Part shown: one piece after another, positions 1 to 11,540 of the stretch | Layout of the letters: every line of letters begins with the position of its first letter | Position numbering within the stretch: position 1 is the first letter of the stretch | From: Megascapheus bottae | Taxonomy: Eukaryota > Chordata > Mammalia > Rodentia > Geomyidae | Direction: 5' to 3' | DNA: 64,000 bases | Assembly (NCBI GenBank): GCA_024803745.1 | Contig: JANJXV010000002.1 | Location: 42,925,757 to 42,989,756 of the forward strand | Program-made: the position numbers and the translations under genes | Notes under the pieces: model-generated | Told to the model about the DNA's origin: nothing | What the model saw: only the letters and a program-made list of their open reading frames with translations | The model's database searches: none

Positions 1-542
1 ATCGAATCATATTTTATACAATTAGGAAAACTGAGGACAGTAGTAGGGCTGGGATGGATAGGGAAGAATGATGAAAGGGATGACATCGATCAAGATGCTC
101 TGTATTCACAAACTGATCTGTTAACAGTAACTGCTTTGTACACTACTTAAAGATGATTTTTGAAAAAGATATATGCATTTTCTCTTTGTTAAGGAATAAT
201 CTTCCTAATAAGTAGAGATAAAGGCAGACAGATATTGAAGAATGCTGCTCAGGGAAAGGCATTCACTTTCATATCCAAAAAACAACAACAACAAAACAAA
301 ACCAAGCACAAAACAATAACAAAAAACCCTGATGTTGCAGATTAAAATAGAAAAAGCATGGAAGATTCAAGAACCAAAAACACAGCAAAGAAAAATCTTC
401 TAAGGCATGCTTCTAGAAAAGACCTAAGTACTCAATAGATAAGGTTAGAACAAGAAAAAGGCAGAAAAAAAATCAATGGGAGAGAGCTCAGGAAAGAGGG
501 GCCTGAAGAAGGTCAAAGGATGTTATATACATGCACATTGTG

Positions 543-582
<40 letters not shown>

Positions 583-1043
583 TGTATGTGTGAATATAAA
601 TATAAATAGAGCATAATGAAACTAAAATTTTTCAAGTTTATTTTGGGGTGAAATTAACACTGAATCCATAGCATAATTAAAGCAGCTATTAAGTAAAGCA
701 GCATATCTTGCTATGTGGGTAATACTGTTCACTCAGTTGAAGATCTGAAATAGAGCAAAAAATCGTTCTTCTCCAAAGTAGAAAGAAAATGAAATTATTT
801 TTTGGGGGGGGGGCGGGGCTGGTAACCTTTGAGTTAGGAGATCAGCTTTTTTGCCTGCCTATAAAGTTGAACTGAAACTAAACTAGCAGCTTTCCTTTGT
901 GTGTAACTTGTCTGTTCACATCGGGTGTCTTGAATTTTGCAGCCTGTATGATCCTGTGAATCAAATTCCTTTTAATACATTGTAATTCTTACTCAAATAT
1001 ACATTAGATTTTTTTCAAGGGAAAACCTTAAAACAAGATTCCA
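1..1043. other. Unannotated AT-rich sequence
   Basis: No gene or clear dispersed repeat is seen. Apart from the TA tract listed separately, the only notable point is a poly-G run of about ten bases near 805-816 that follows a T run. Confidence 0.5.
545..585. repeat. (TA)n microsatellite
   Basis: An uninterrupted alternating TA tract of about 30 bases is followed by degenerate TACATA/TATG units. It is simple sequence with no sign of function. Confidence 0.95.
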
Positions 1044-1483
1044 GCCAGGCACAGTGGCTCATGCCTGTAATCCTAGCTACTCGGGAGGCTGAGATCTGAG
1101 GATCAAGGTTCAAAGCCAGCCCAGGCACAAAAGGACCTGAGACACTTTTTTTTTTTTTTTGCCAGTCCTGGGCTTGAGCTCAGGGCCTGAGCAATGTCCT
1201 TGGACTTTCTCAAGGCTAGAGCTCTACCACTTGAGCCTCAGCACCACTTCGGGCTTCTTTCTATCTATGTGGTACTGAGGAATCGAACCCGGGTCTTCAT
1301 GCATGCTAGGCAAGCACTTTAACCAAAGTCCGGGCCAAACTCCCGGCCCGGACCTGAGACTCTTATCTCCAATTAATTGCTAGAAAATGGGAAGTGGGGC
1401 TTGGTTCAAGGGTATGGCGGTAGCCTTAAACTGAAGAGCTCAGGGACAACACCCAGGCTGAATTAAAGCCCCATGGCCCACCA
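1044..1483 (+). mobile_element. B1-like dimer SINE, split by a younger SINE
   Basis: The left part (1044-1143) reads like a 7SL-derived B1/Alu head, with tgcctgtaatcctagctact followed by a gaggctgagatct-type segment. The right part (1351-1483) holds the TTATCTCCAATTAA linker and a tRNA-like right half ending in an A-rich tail to about 1510. The copy is interrupted by an ID-like dimer, and the insertion duplicated gacctgagac (1134-1143 and 1351-1360), so this copy is the older one. Confidence 0.85.
1144..1350 (-). mobile_element. ID-like dimer SINE (IDL-Geo type), minus strand
   Basis: It begins with a poly-T run (the poly-A tail read backwards), then gccagtcctgggcttgagct, and ends at the reversed ID head near ggccaaactcccggcccg. 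It is full length at about 200 bp and flanked by a perfect 10-bp target duplication inside an older B1-like SINE. The family name rests on memory of IDL-Geo in Geomyoidea. Confidence 0.88.
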
Positions 1484-2225
1484 AAAAAACCACCAAAAAC
1501 AAAAAACAACCAAGACTCCATTCCAAACATAGTCACATTGGAGGCTGAAACTTTATTATACATTTTGTGGTAAATTTTATAGTGTTCTTGTTTCCTTGAA
1601 AAATGGATCCTATTCCCAAAGGTGACATCTTTTGCCTGCCCCACTAGCTTTGATGTGTTTGAGACATTTTGAACTGTTTGTAGTACGTTTATCAGGCATT
1701 TCTTTTTACTGTAGTATATTTAAAGTGTGAGTACACTTTTCCTTGTCTGAATTGCAAAAGTATGAGAAAAAGCTGGTATTCAAATAGTACCATTAATCAT
1801 TCTGTCCCTTAAACACCCTTAAAACAAATGCCTGCAAATACATACATGTCTTCAGGAAAACAATGCTTTGCTTCTATTTGATGGGCCCAAGCTAGTGGCA
1901 GGAAGTGAGACTGGGAAGGTTTCAGTACACACCCTACTACACCTTCCATCTGATTCTTTGAAATCCAACACTGGTGGCACATTATTTTACTTGGTTGTCT
2001 AGTTATATCCTTGATTTCATAGCACTTGCAGATTTTTCTGAACTCTGATTTTTCTAAAGAAAAAAAATCTGCTTTTAAAATATTTGCTTTAGCAGGTAGT
2101 TGGTGGCCTGCTGGACACAATGAATCTACACTCACAGTTTGACTTTATGCCATACAAAATGAGTACTGAGTTTATTCACATGGCAAACATATCTTAACAA
2201 GTACATCTTAAAACAATGTATCTGA
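1484..2225. other. Unannotated sequence
   Basis: No repeat family is recognised. A minus-strand open frame of 108 codons (1809-2135) has no motif I recognise and no splice or promoter context; such lengths arise by chance in a window of this size. Confidence 0.45.
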
Positions 2226-2415
2226 GGGTCAGGGAGTTTGACTTAGTAGTAGAATGCTTACCTAGCATGCACAGAGACCCAGGTTCGATTCTTGTTCACA
2301 TGCATAGAAAAGCCGGAAGTGGTGCGGTGGCTCAAGTGGTAGAGCTCTTGCATTGAGTAAGCACAGAAACATTGCTCAGGCTCTGAGTTCAAGCCCCAGG
2401 ACTGGCAAAAAAAAA
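2226..2415 (+). mobile_element. ID-like dimer SINE
   Basis: The left monomer carries the tRNA-like start (a tagtagtagaatgcttacct segment) and a gttcgattc B box. The right monomer carries gtggctcaagtggtagagct and gagttcaagcccc, then an A tail. Probable target duplications (aatgtatctga before, aatgtacctga after) flank it with one mismatch. Confidence 0.9.
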
Positions 2416-2934
2416 TGTACCTGAAAGAACATTTGACATTACAGTCAAACAAGAGCTTCATGCCTGTTTTGACTTGTCATGGAATCAAGTCTTTAGCTCT
2501 TTTGCACTTGCTGCTTCTAGGAATAGAATGAACAGAGGCAGTCTATAGGTGGATCACGATCAGCAAAGCCTAGAGCACATGTGAATTCCCAGTGCAGCTC
2601 TAACAACATCAGATCACTTCCCATGTGACCTTTGTTTAGGGATGTGTTATGTAGTCTGGGCAGGGACTCAGGAATGTAAGTATTCAGTGTGCGCCTAGCA
2701 TTTTCATGCAGGTAACCACAAGACTATTCTTTGAGAAACAGTGATATCCCAATGGAGAAATACATGTGCCAATAAGTAGATGCTAAAAATCACTGATATT
2801 TAAAGAATAAGATACCAAAATCAAAACTAGTGAAAAGTGGTAAAGATGGAAAAGAATGAAAGAAAAATCACTTCCCACAAAACAAACAGAAACAAAAAAA
2901 ACCCCTCTTATTTCCATGTCTTCAAATTCATTTC
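2416..2934. other. Unannotated sequence
   Basis: No gene or recognisable repeat is seen. The 3' part is A-rich (2800-2900) without a clear family. Confidence 0.4.
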
Positions 2935-3535
2935 AATTAGCTTCATTTTTCATGGTCATATATACATAGCTACTAAGCTATTGTGATCCACTGCTAGGAC
3001 TATGCTAGATATATATATTAATTATTACAAATGAGGGAATCCATGGAGCCTATTTCTTTGGGTCTGGCTGAGTTCCCTTAATTATTTTCCATGTCTTTCC
3101 ATTTTCTTACAAATGGGGCCATATCACTCTGATGGAAGTATTCTATTGTATGTATATACCACAATTTCTTGATCTGTTTATCTACTGAGGGACGTCTGGG
3201 TTAGTTCCATATCTTAGCTATGGTAAATAATTTGGCAATGAATATATTTGTTCTGGTAGCCTTAGTGTGGCCTTGTTTGTGATTGGATAAATGCCCAGGT
3301 TTGGGGGAAGGAAAGGGAAATAACAAAATGGTAAGACAAAGGACAAAGGGTGACTGGATCAACAGTGATACTCACCAGGTACTATGTTGGAAATGAACTT
3401 CATAACTTGGTGGGGGGAGGGAAGTTGGAGAAAACAAGGGAGGTGGTAACAATGTTTCACAAGAAATGTACTTATTAGCTTAGTTATGTAACTGTAACCC
3501 CTCTGACATCACCCTTACAATAAAAAAAATTAAAT
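2935..3535 (+). mobile_element. 5'-inverted (twin-primed) L1 3' end
   Basis: The segment 3300-3535 is L1 3' UTR in sense orientation: a G-rich gaggtggtaac stretch, then tatgtaactgtaacccctct and an AATAAA/poly-A end. The segment 2935-3295 is the region just upstream, but reversed: it matches, in the same direction, the antisense L1 at 20750-21120 (ctgggttagttccatatctt against ctgggttggttccatatctt). A reversed 5' piece joined to a sense 3' piece is the known signature of twin priming. No clear target duplication was found. Confidence 0.75.
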
Positions 3536-3759
3536 AAAACAGGAAATGTGAATGACGATGATATGATGCTTGAAACTTTTTAAATTGGCCAAATATTTCT
3601 CTCAGGAGCCATACCTAGCACACAGGTAAAGACTCAGCAAGTAATAACTCTTGGTCAAATGGAGTAAGAAGGAGCTATGACTTGAGGGAATGGCTGGGAG
3701 TATGATGTCATTAAGTGTATTAAGTTCATTAATAAGCCTTCATCCCTTTAGTCAGAGAG

Positions 3760-4110
3760 GATTTGTTACCATGATTGATTAGAGGTATGTATGCAAAGAT
3801 AATAATCCTGATGCACAGTTCTACATATCTATTTATTACGTGAGAAATATAAATGGTCTAAATGTCCAATGTGAAAAGTACTTGCTTTAAAATCAAGGGA
3901 GATTTAACTGATGGAATCTTATGTTGTCTTTTGGAATTATATTGTAGAGGGATATGTAAAGTCACGAAGAGATTATAAGGAGGTGATATTAAGTGAAAAA
4001 TAAATGCATCTGTGGAAAGATTCTTCATACTTTTTGATGTTATTCAAAATCTCTATAATGAGCATGTCTACATTTTAATAGTTAGAAAGATAGTAATTAA
4101 TGTTACTTTT
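3760..4110 (+). mobile_element. Old L1M 3' fragment
   Basis: The order of segments resembles the L1 3' region: ctaaatgtccaatgtg, gatggaatcttatg, then attaagtgaaaaataaat. It is strongly diverged and has no tail or target duplication. Confidence 0.5.
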
Positions 4111-4169
4111 GAAGGGGGGAAAATTACCTTTGGCATCTGTCAGGCTGGATTTGCATATGTATCACTGAT

Positions 4170-4310
4170 GGAGTATGATTTGGGGCATTAATCTCTCCGT
4201 TTCCAATTCCTCAACTGTAAAATTGAGTGAATGCTAACAGCATATGGGTTTGTCATGAGAATTAAGAGAGATAATTATGGAAACGCACCTGACACATATC
4301 AAAAGCCTAC
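4170..4310 (+). mobile_element. MIR fragment
   Basis: The MIR core is recognisable as ttcctcaactgtaaaattga followed by gtcatgagaattaagagaga, the usual CTCATCTGTAAAATGGG and GAGGATTAAATGAG elements in diverged form. Confidence 0.6.
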
Positions 4311-4929
4311 AAATGTTGGATTTTGTATTTTTTTTCAAATCTGTTTAAATTAAAATAAGAGCACTAAACTCTCTGGCCAAAGATCAATGTAAAGCAGTTT
4401 ATTTCTTTTTCACAAACCATATAATTTAAAGTTGGGTTTTTTTGGATCCTTTTCTGGGAGAATGTTTCTTATGGCACATTAGATACTGTTAGAATTGAAA
4501 ACTGGAATTTGTAGTCAGCACCCTAATTGGTTAATGGCAGCCTCTGGTCTTATTTGTTTTCCCTTTTGTTAGTAGTTTGGAATATTTAAATACTTTTCCT
4601 CCTTCTACAATTTTAATAAAATAAAATCTTATGTTCTTTGTCTAGTGAGGCAATAAAGCTCAGACGATTAAGATTTTTCATCTTCTTAAAATCCCACAGA
4701 GTTCCAATACCATTTTCAATTGCATCAAAAAGTATGAGATACCCATGAGTAAGGTAATAGAAGATATGCTATACTCTAGCAAAGAAAACCGCAAAAATAA
4801 TTGAAAACAAAGCTTCTAGATAAATGATGGAATATATGGTGCTCAGGCTTTGGAAAATTTAGTATCATCAAAATGTCGATTTTCCTCCAGATTGATCTAG
4901 GTATATGGATGGTGGACTTATATGGTATT
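4311..4929. other. Unannotated AT-rich sequence
   Basis: No gene or clear repeat is seen in this AT-rich stretch. Confidence 0.4.
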
Positions 4930-5395
4930 CTATAAACATGGATGTTTACATTGAGGCTATTTGTTATAGTCAAAAATCGACAGCAATTCAAATAAATATC
5001 CATCATTTTGGAAATGAATAAACTGTGGTTTGTTCCAAAATAAAATACTATATAGGAATGATAACAAGCAATTTAACCATTCGATGTGGTACTATGGCTA
5101 ACTCTCAACAATATTATGTACAGCAAAAGACAAACATAAAAAAATACATACTGCCTGATTTTATTTACATTAAGTTCTGAACCAGGCACAATTTATGTGA
5201 TTGGAAGTCCATCTTGCTGAGGACTAGTAACTGGGAAAGAGACCAAGGGAAGTTTCTGTGCTGGTTATTTTCTGTTCTTAATCTGGGTTCTGGTTACATG
5301 ATAGTGTTAAATTAATGAAATACATCAAAATGTATCCGAATGACATGCATATATTTGAACATATTTGATACTAAAATAAAAACTACAAAAGCTCT
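4930..5395 (+). mobile_element. Old L1M 3' fragment
   Basis: It follows the L1M 3' order: ttgttatagtcaaaaatcga, atccatcattttggaaatga, actgtggtttgttccaaaat, acatactgcctgattttatt, then a ggttacatgatagtg segment and a final AATAAAAA. Divergence is high. Confidence 0.7.
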
Positions 5396-5764
5396 ATGGT
5401 TTCCTTAAGACATGAAATAAGACAAGGCGCCATTAATTGTTGGAGTTAAGTTTTGTTTAAAAAACAAACAAACATTCATATTGTAATCTTTGATGGCAGA
5501 GCCCAGCAGTCCATTTGGAAAGAAAAGGACCTATAGTCATGGTGTTGATATTGGCATAGTGGAATGTGAATAAGAACCTATTTCTATTAGTTTTGATTAG
5601 AAGAAACAGGAGAGAAAGAAATGCACATTGGACAAACATTACATATCATTATCCAACTGACCCATTTGTTTTATTCTTATATCAGAATCCATGCAACAAA
5701 ACCATGCTGTTATTTTTAACATACAAGAAACCTTTGATTCTGAGTGGATTATTGATTTGGTCAT
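5396..5764. other. Unannotated sequence
   Basis: No gene or clear repeat. The short open frames here run into the LTR that follows and are not supported. Confidence 0.4.
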
Positions 5765-6205
5765 TTTGTGTGGCTGCCAGAACAAATAGCCACAAATTGG
5801 GTGGCTTCAGCAACAGAAAAATCCTTTCTCTTACAATACGTAAGGCCAGAAATCCAAAATCAAGGCGCTAGCATACTTACACTCCCTCAAAGTATTTTAG
5901 GGAGGATTCTACATCTCATCTTACCCTGTTTCTGGTGGCTCCAAGTACTCTCTCTTCATATGCCCCCATTTCTCTGTGTATGTATCTCTCTTCTGTCTCT
6001 TGTCAGGACCCTTAGTGTTGGATTTAGTCCCTAACTAGATAATCTAGAACAACTGATTCTTGAGAGATAAGATGGAAGCAGGAATAAGGATCAAATTTAC
6101 AAAGGCGACTTTCCATATATGCTTACCCTCATAACATTGGAGATTTAGAAGGTGACATACTCATAATTTATATTTTAGGAGTCTATCATTTGACCCACTA
6201 CAGGC
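5765..6205 (-). mobile_element. MLT1-type (ERVL-MaLR) solitary LTR
   Basis: Read on the plus strand it starts with the reverse of the MLT1 end (ccacaaattgggtggcttca, then ccagaaatccaaaatcaagg) and closes with tcatttgacccactaca. No internal ERV region or partner LTR is seen, so it is a solitary relic. Two short open frames within it are incidental. Confidence 0.75.
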
Positions 6206-6223
6206 ACCCAGATGTGTAAAATA

Positions 6224-6413
6224 TTTTTGCCAGTCCTGGGCTTGAGCTCAGGGCCTGAGCACTGTCCTAGGCTTTCTTATGGCTAGGGCTCTACCACTTG
6301 AGCCTCAGCACTACTTCTGGCTTTTTTCTATGTATGTGGTACCAAGGAATTGAACCTGGGTCTTTGTGCATGCTAGGCAAGCACTCTACCACTAGGACAA
6401 ACTCCTGGCCCTT
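6224..6413 (-). mobile_element. ID-like dimer SINE, minus strand
   Basis: It runs from tttttgccagtcctgggctt to the reversed ID head ending near actcctggccc. Imperfect target duplications, gatgtgtaaa (6211-6220) and gatttgtaaa (6414-6423), flank it. Confidence 0.9.
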
Positions 6414-7291
6414 GATTTGTAAATTTTTAAAAAAGAGTCAAAAAGCATAAATCCAAAATCTGATATAACTCCAATAGTAAAGATATCTTTCCTCAGTAAC
6501 AGTGGTTACCACTCATTCTTGTGCCATCACCTACATGACAGTTTCCAAGGGTATGTCTGAGTGCAGTGAAGAAAGAGCATGCTATAGGACTGTGCTGCTT
6601 GCCCTTACTTCCAGGAAATATTATTGTTGGTTGGTGCCACCTAACCAAGACCTCCATTCCAAACTGGAGTCCTCCTATGGTCTAGGGCTGCAAAGAATTG
6701 CCTATGTTTGTATGGAATTTGCCTCAATCCTAACATTATAAATATCCCACCTCTTATGACAAACCAGTATCAGACAAGTGAGACAAAAGGTGGCACTTCA
6801 CCCAAAGATATTGCCAGTAGTGTAGAACAATGTGTACTGCTTAGTTCCTAGGAGAACCACACTAAAATAACCTCAACTGGATCTTGCTTAATTTTCTTCC
6901 CCACCTTATTTTGTGCACTCTCTTTCTCTAAAGCCTCTTTTCTGAATAATTTTCTTTCTTTATTAAAGAATACCACTCTGTTTCTTGGGGACCTAGACTA
7001 AGACAATGCTTTTTGTGACAGCATCTTGTCTTTTCTGCCAAAACTTGTTGCTTCAAGCTCTCCATTTGCTTATTGGATTTACATAGATGAGGCTTTTCAA
7101 GATAGAACTATTTAGTAAGATTAACCCTGAAGTCTTGGTTCTTTGTTTTGTATTGAAAAGATTTGTGAAGCTCAGATTGGGAGATCAACGTCAGGAATGC
7201 CAATGAGTATATCCTGGTGACAGGAGTCCTGTGTTAAACAAGTTACTTGTTTTAATGGAAGGGTGAAATGCTCAGTTCATTAATTTGAGAA

Positions 7292-7334
7292 TATAATTTT
7301 CTCCTCATTACAGTGTAATGAGGAGGAAATTATA
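7292..7334. repeat. 43-bp near-perfect palindrome
   Basis: A 21-base left arm (7292-7312) and a 21-base right arm (7314-7334) are reverse complements with one mismatch, around a single central G at 7313. Symmetry stops at both outer ends. It could form a hairpin or cruciform. It matches no palindromic MITE I know. Confidence 0.9.
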
Positions 7335-8528
7335 CTTTATGTAGGACAGAGTCTAGAAGCCCTGGACATTTAGTTCTATGAGCCAAGTAAGCTATTAGTC
7401 TGGCACTAGTGTTGCCCAGACATCTTGGCTAACAATATATCAATGAATTGCTAATGGACCTACAAAATCATACCATCAGCTCTTTTAAAGAGAGCCCCTT
7501 CATTTTAAATAAACAATATACACAGACATTTAAAAATAAAACATAATCTTAGATTAAAAGCAGACCAACTACAAACTTGGCTTATGTAGAAAGACATTTA
7601 GGAAAAGGCTTTTAGGATTCATACTCAGAGTTAAGAGGCAAGTGGGTGTCCTCAGAAACATAGTATATGCTGCAGTCAGGGGTGTGGGCTTCTTTCTTGT
7701 GGCCTGGAGTCCAAACAGGCGGAGTAAGGATGGATGTTACCAAGGCCTAAATAATTTGGTAAGGATGCTACTCTATAGACACACATTATCACCTGAGCAG
7801 AACCACTGGGTCCTAGGATACCATGGCTCTTGGGAATTTGAGCAGAAGGAATTTATGGTTAATTTATCGTTCTCCCTGTGAGTGTACAGGGAGACCCAGC
7901 TACTTTCAGAGCCTCTCATGGGGACGAATGGAGACCCAGGCAACCTCTGTCAATACTACTCTGCATTCTTGCACTGGTTTGTCATAACCCCCAACTAACT
8001 CCATGTTCATTTTTAGCTTCAGATTCCACTGCTGGGAAGCTCTGCCTGTTGGTATTTGTGAGTTTAGATTCTAGGAAGGGACTCCTCCCAGCTGTGCTCA
8101 GCTGGGTGCGTCCAGCTATGTGATCATGGCTCTCCGGTAACTTTCAGGTGCATCTTGGGGCAGCGGTCTACCCTAATACTATCATCAGAGGTGGCTGAGG
8201 TAGTGTTGAGAAAGTACATGTCACAGAGGACAGCGGCTTAAGGCTGCCTCTTTCACACACATGGTGGCACAGTGACTGCTATATGCAGTAACAGCTTCCG
8301 GACTTCTATCATTCTCATTGCTCATCCCTCAGTGAGAGACATTTGCTTCAGAAAGGCAGACATCCTTCATTTCCAAGGTGAGAAAAGCATGATCCACTAT
8401 GCTTGGGAAACAAAAGAAAGATGAAACTTCCTTTCTCATCACTGAGGCTTCGAGACCCATGCTAGACCCTTTCTGGGGAGTCCTTATGATATACTGCCCA
8501 ACTTAAAATTACAGTAGAGTAGTCAGGA

Positions 8529-8572
8529 GAGAGGGGGGAGAGGAGGAGAAAGAGAGAGGGAGAAAGGAGATA
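8529..8572. repeat. Purine-rich (GA) tract
   Basis: About 44 bases of nearly pure G and A (gaggggggagaggaggagaa and onward) form low-complexity sequence. Confidence 0.8.
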
Positions 8573-9826
8573 ATGTGACAGTAGACTCTCCAATTATTCT
8601 CAACCAAGGAATCCAAACAGCTTCACTAAAATATCCGTGGGATCAGAAGACTCTTGATCAAAACGACCTAAGGGCCTCTTAATTTATTTAGAGTTAAAGT
8701 CAAAAGTATGTACCTTGGGACATCTTTTACAATTTCAGCCCATCTCCTCTTAATGCTGTATATATATCTACCTGAGGTCTTCAATCTCACTATATGGAAG
8801 AACATCTCCCCAGCTTCTATCCCACTTCCTTTGCCCTTCTTTTTAGTTACATATACAAAATAGAAGCAGCAGCCCATCACTGTTAAATATTTTATATGTC
8901 CTAATAATTTGTCCTTCCCTCTCCCAGATGGGTAGCATATGAAGCCAACTATGATTTCTTCTTGCTTTGCTCATTAAAAAGCACAATGCTAAATCTGATT
9001 AAGTGCTTTTAAGAGCTATGTAGACTCATAGCAGAATTGCATACCATCCTTGCAAAAATATATTTTTATTTTCTCTATTTGAATTTCTTTATTTTTGTTT
9101 ATTCCTGTTTATATATTATTTGTGATTTGTATGCCTCTGTAATTATTTTTTAAAATGTTTAATGGCATCTAAATAAACAAGTAGAATAATACAATATTAT
9201 TTGAAGGTAATCTGTTGTTTGTGGAGGTTTGTCTTTTATATGTGATGTCTGCAGCAGGCTCTTGCCTTGTAGAACCACATGTGATGTCATTTGTGGGCTG
9301 CATGTAGTAGTGCGGCCAGAGAAGCCATCTGCACACTGGTAATCGGCGTCAGTTGTAAAGTGACTCTTTGAAGGTGATCTGCTGGGTATGAGCAAGAGAA
9401 ATTAAAAAACAGCAACAACAATCCTATAAAAGGAAGAAACAGCAGTGTTTATCTGGTGAAATCCACTAACCCAGGAGGAGAGGAAGAATTAGAAGATACA
9501 CAGCCGAACTCTGGAAACTGCGGGAGAGCGACTTCGGGTTAGGATGTAACTCTCCAGACATCTGTTGGTGACATCTCCAGTCAGACATGCATCGTTGGAG
9601 GGCTCTGTAAATTAGATGGGGGACAGTTTAATGATCTGCAAAGCAGCACATTGAGCCTGCTCAGATAACATCTTCAAAATAGGGCAAGAGAATTAATTTA
9701 GGTGGGAGGAGAGAGTGGCTGGATGGGCCGTAGAAAGGAGGGGCTCTCCAGGAAGCACCCATTAGAGGTAATGACCTTGAACGTGGGTGGGGCATGGCCC
9801 CGAGGGGTGGGCTGCCTTGTGTGTTT

Positions 9827-9882
9827 CAGGGAGGATTAAGAAGATGATATAGGGAGGAATTAAGATGATACAGGGAGGAACA
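9827..9882. repeat. Short tandem repeat, about 22-bp unit
   Basis: A unit beginning cagggaggattaag and ending gatgata is followed by a shorter copy (tagggaggaattaagatga, then ta) and the start of a third copy (cagggaggaa). Confidence 0.8.
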
Positions 9883-10081
9883 CAGCCTAGGAAACAGAAG
9901 AGGAAATTGGCCTTTATGCAAAGAAAATTTTAAAAGTGGGATAACAAAGAACAGAAGCATTACAAATTAAAAATTAAAAAAAAAAGAAACAGAACAGAAG
10001 CATTTTTTTCCCTCTGCCCTCCACTTATTTAAGAATTGGCAACAATCTATTGCATTCAGCCCTACATGCTGGCTTTTTTCT

Positions 10082-10290
10082 TTTTGAATTTAAATTTTAT
10101 TGTAAAGGTGATATACAGAGTTGTTATAGTAACATAAGTTACTGGATACAGTATATTTCTCTTTCCAACATGGTGTCTAGCAAGTATTACTGTTGAATTG
10201 GTTCACCCTTCATCCTACAGCGTGAGCTTTCATACATGCATTGTAGCGAACTGTTTTGATTTTCTGAATTAAGTTTATGCAGTTTTAGTA
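10082..10290 (-). mobile_element. Possible L1 3' end, minus strand
   Basis: A TTTTATTGTAAAG start is followed by gttatagtaacataagttac, which has the layout of the reversed L1 3' ends seen elsewhere in this window. Similarity is loose, so the family call is uncertain. Confidence 0.4.
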
Positions 10291-10435
10291 AAATGTGCCA
10301 TTGTTGAGGACAGAGATTTTTGTCTTCTTATTTGCTCTTATATCCCAAAGTCTACCTCCTACTAGGTACTTCATACATATTTGTTGGGGGGGGGTGAATG
10401 AGTGAGTGAGTGAATGAATGACTGCATCAATAGGC
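10291..10435 (+). mobile_element. L2 3' end with GTGA/GAAT repeat
   Basis: The reading gttgaggacagagatttttg, tatcccaaagtctacc, then tactaggtacttcatacata and ttgttgg follows the L2 3' terminus. The usual terminal TGAATGAATG is expanded into gtgagtgagtgaatgaatga after a G run. Confidence 0.65.
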
Positions 10436-10819
10436 CTGTAGTTGGGGTAAGAAAGATCACTATCGTCCTGGCAGAAGCTATGCTTTTTTAAGGAAATATC
10501 TAAAGTCATTTGAGTTAAGTGGGCAAATGGAAAGGCAAGAGATAGCAAAGGCTTTGTGTATATGATAATCCTGAATTTGCTGGTAAAATTGAGGTGGGCA
10601 GCAAGGAGGAAAGGGAGAAAGATGGAGAAGTGAACAGAGCTTGTTCTGCCATGACTAACAAGAGTCATGACTAATACTCTTAAATTACAGCCTGTGGGGC
10701 CCTGTGTAAGAACTTCCTACATTTATTCTCCATTGTTTAGTAAAAGTACCCAAATCTCTTCCCTATAAGAAGGGAATCAAGAGTGTGGTCAAATCCTTTT
10801 TCATCATAAAGATAAAGTA
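10436..10819. other. Unannotated sequence
   Basis: No gene or repeat recognised. A 127-codon minus-strand open frame (10285-10668) overlaps the L2 end and its simple repeat and is not credible as coding. Confidence 0.4.
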
Positions 10820-11045
10820 ACCAGGTACACTCATGGCTCTAGCCTGTAACCGTAGCTACTTGAGAGGCTGAGATCTGAGAATAGCAATTTGAAGCCAGCT
10901 TGGACAGAAAAGTCCATGAGACACTTAATTCCAACAAACTACTCAGAGAAAGCTGGGGTGCTGTGAATAGAGTACTGGTTGAGCACAAAGAGGCTCAGGA
11001 TCAGCACCCAAGCCTTGAGTTCAAGCCCCAAGACTAGCAAAACAA
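10820..11045 (+). mobile_element. B1-like dimer SINE
   Basis: The diverged B1 head (agcctgtaaccgtagctact, then gaggctgagatct), the linker and the tRNA-like right half (gagttcaagccccaagacta) are all present. The copy is full length but old. Confidence 0.85.
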
Positions 11046-11349
11046 AAACAAAGATAAAACATCAAAGATACTGTACAACAGAGATCCACAAACTCAATCT
11101 AAACAAACTATGAGATCTGTGATAAGAAAAAAGGTGAACTTCTAAAAAGTGAAGAAAATTCTGGAGGAAGCTTCTGCTTCTGCCTGACTGTAGATTTGGG
11201 CTGACATTGTTGGGGTTTGGAAGAACAGTTGATATCAGGGATACATGGAAAGCAGGTGAATATAAAGAGACATCCAGAAAACAGAGATGAGAAGCTCTTT
11301 TGAGAAGGTCTCAAGGATGAGAGATGATCAGAGAAAGAAGGAACTAAGG

Positions 11350-11540
11350 GGGCCAGGAGTTTGGCCTAGTGGTAGAGTGCTTGCCTAGCAGGCACAAAGA
11401 CCTGGGTTCAATTCCTTCGTACCACATCCATAGAAAAAAGCTGGCAGTGGTGCTGAGGCTCAAGTGGTAGAGCTCTAGCCTTGAGAAGGCCCAAGAACAG
11501 TGCTCAGGCCCTGAGCTCAAGCCCAGGACAGGCCAAAAAA
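11350..11540 (+). mobile_element. ID-like dimer SINE
   Basis: It starts ggccaggagtttggcctagt, has the left B box gggttcaattcc, the junction aaaaaagctggcagtggtgc and the right half ending in agcccaggacaggcc plus an A run. It is full length. Confidence 0.92.

Larger units (their letters stand above)
6424..10081. other. Long unannotated stretch
   Basis: I recognise no gene and no dispersed repeat over about 3.6 kb, apart from the palindrome, purine tract and short tandem repeat listed separately. Open frames of 60-81 codons (6502-6741, 7642-7881, 7878-8123, 8668-8880, 9159-9395) have no recognisable motifs. The stretch 9690-9830 is G-rich compared with its surroundings. Confidence 0.4.
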
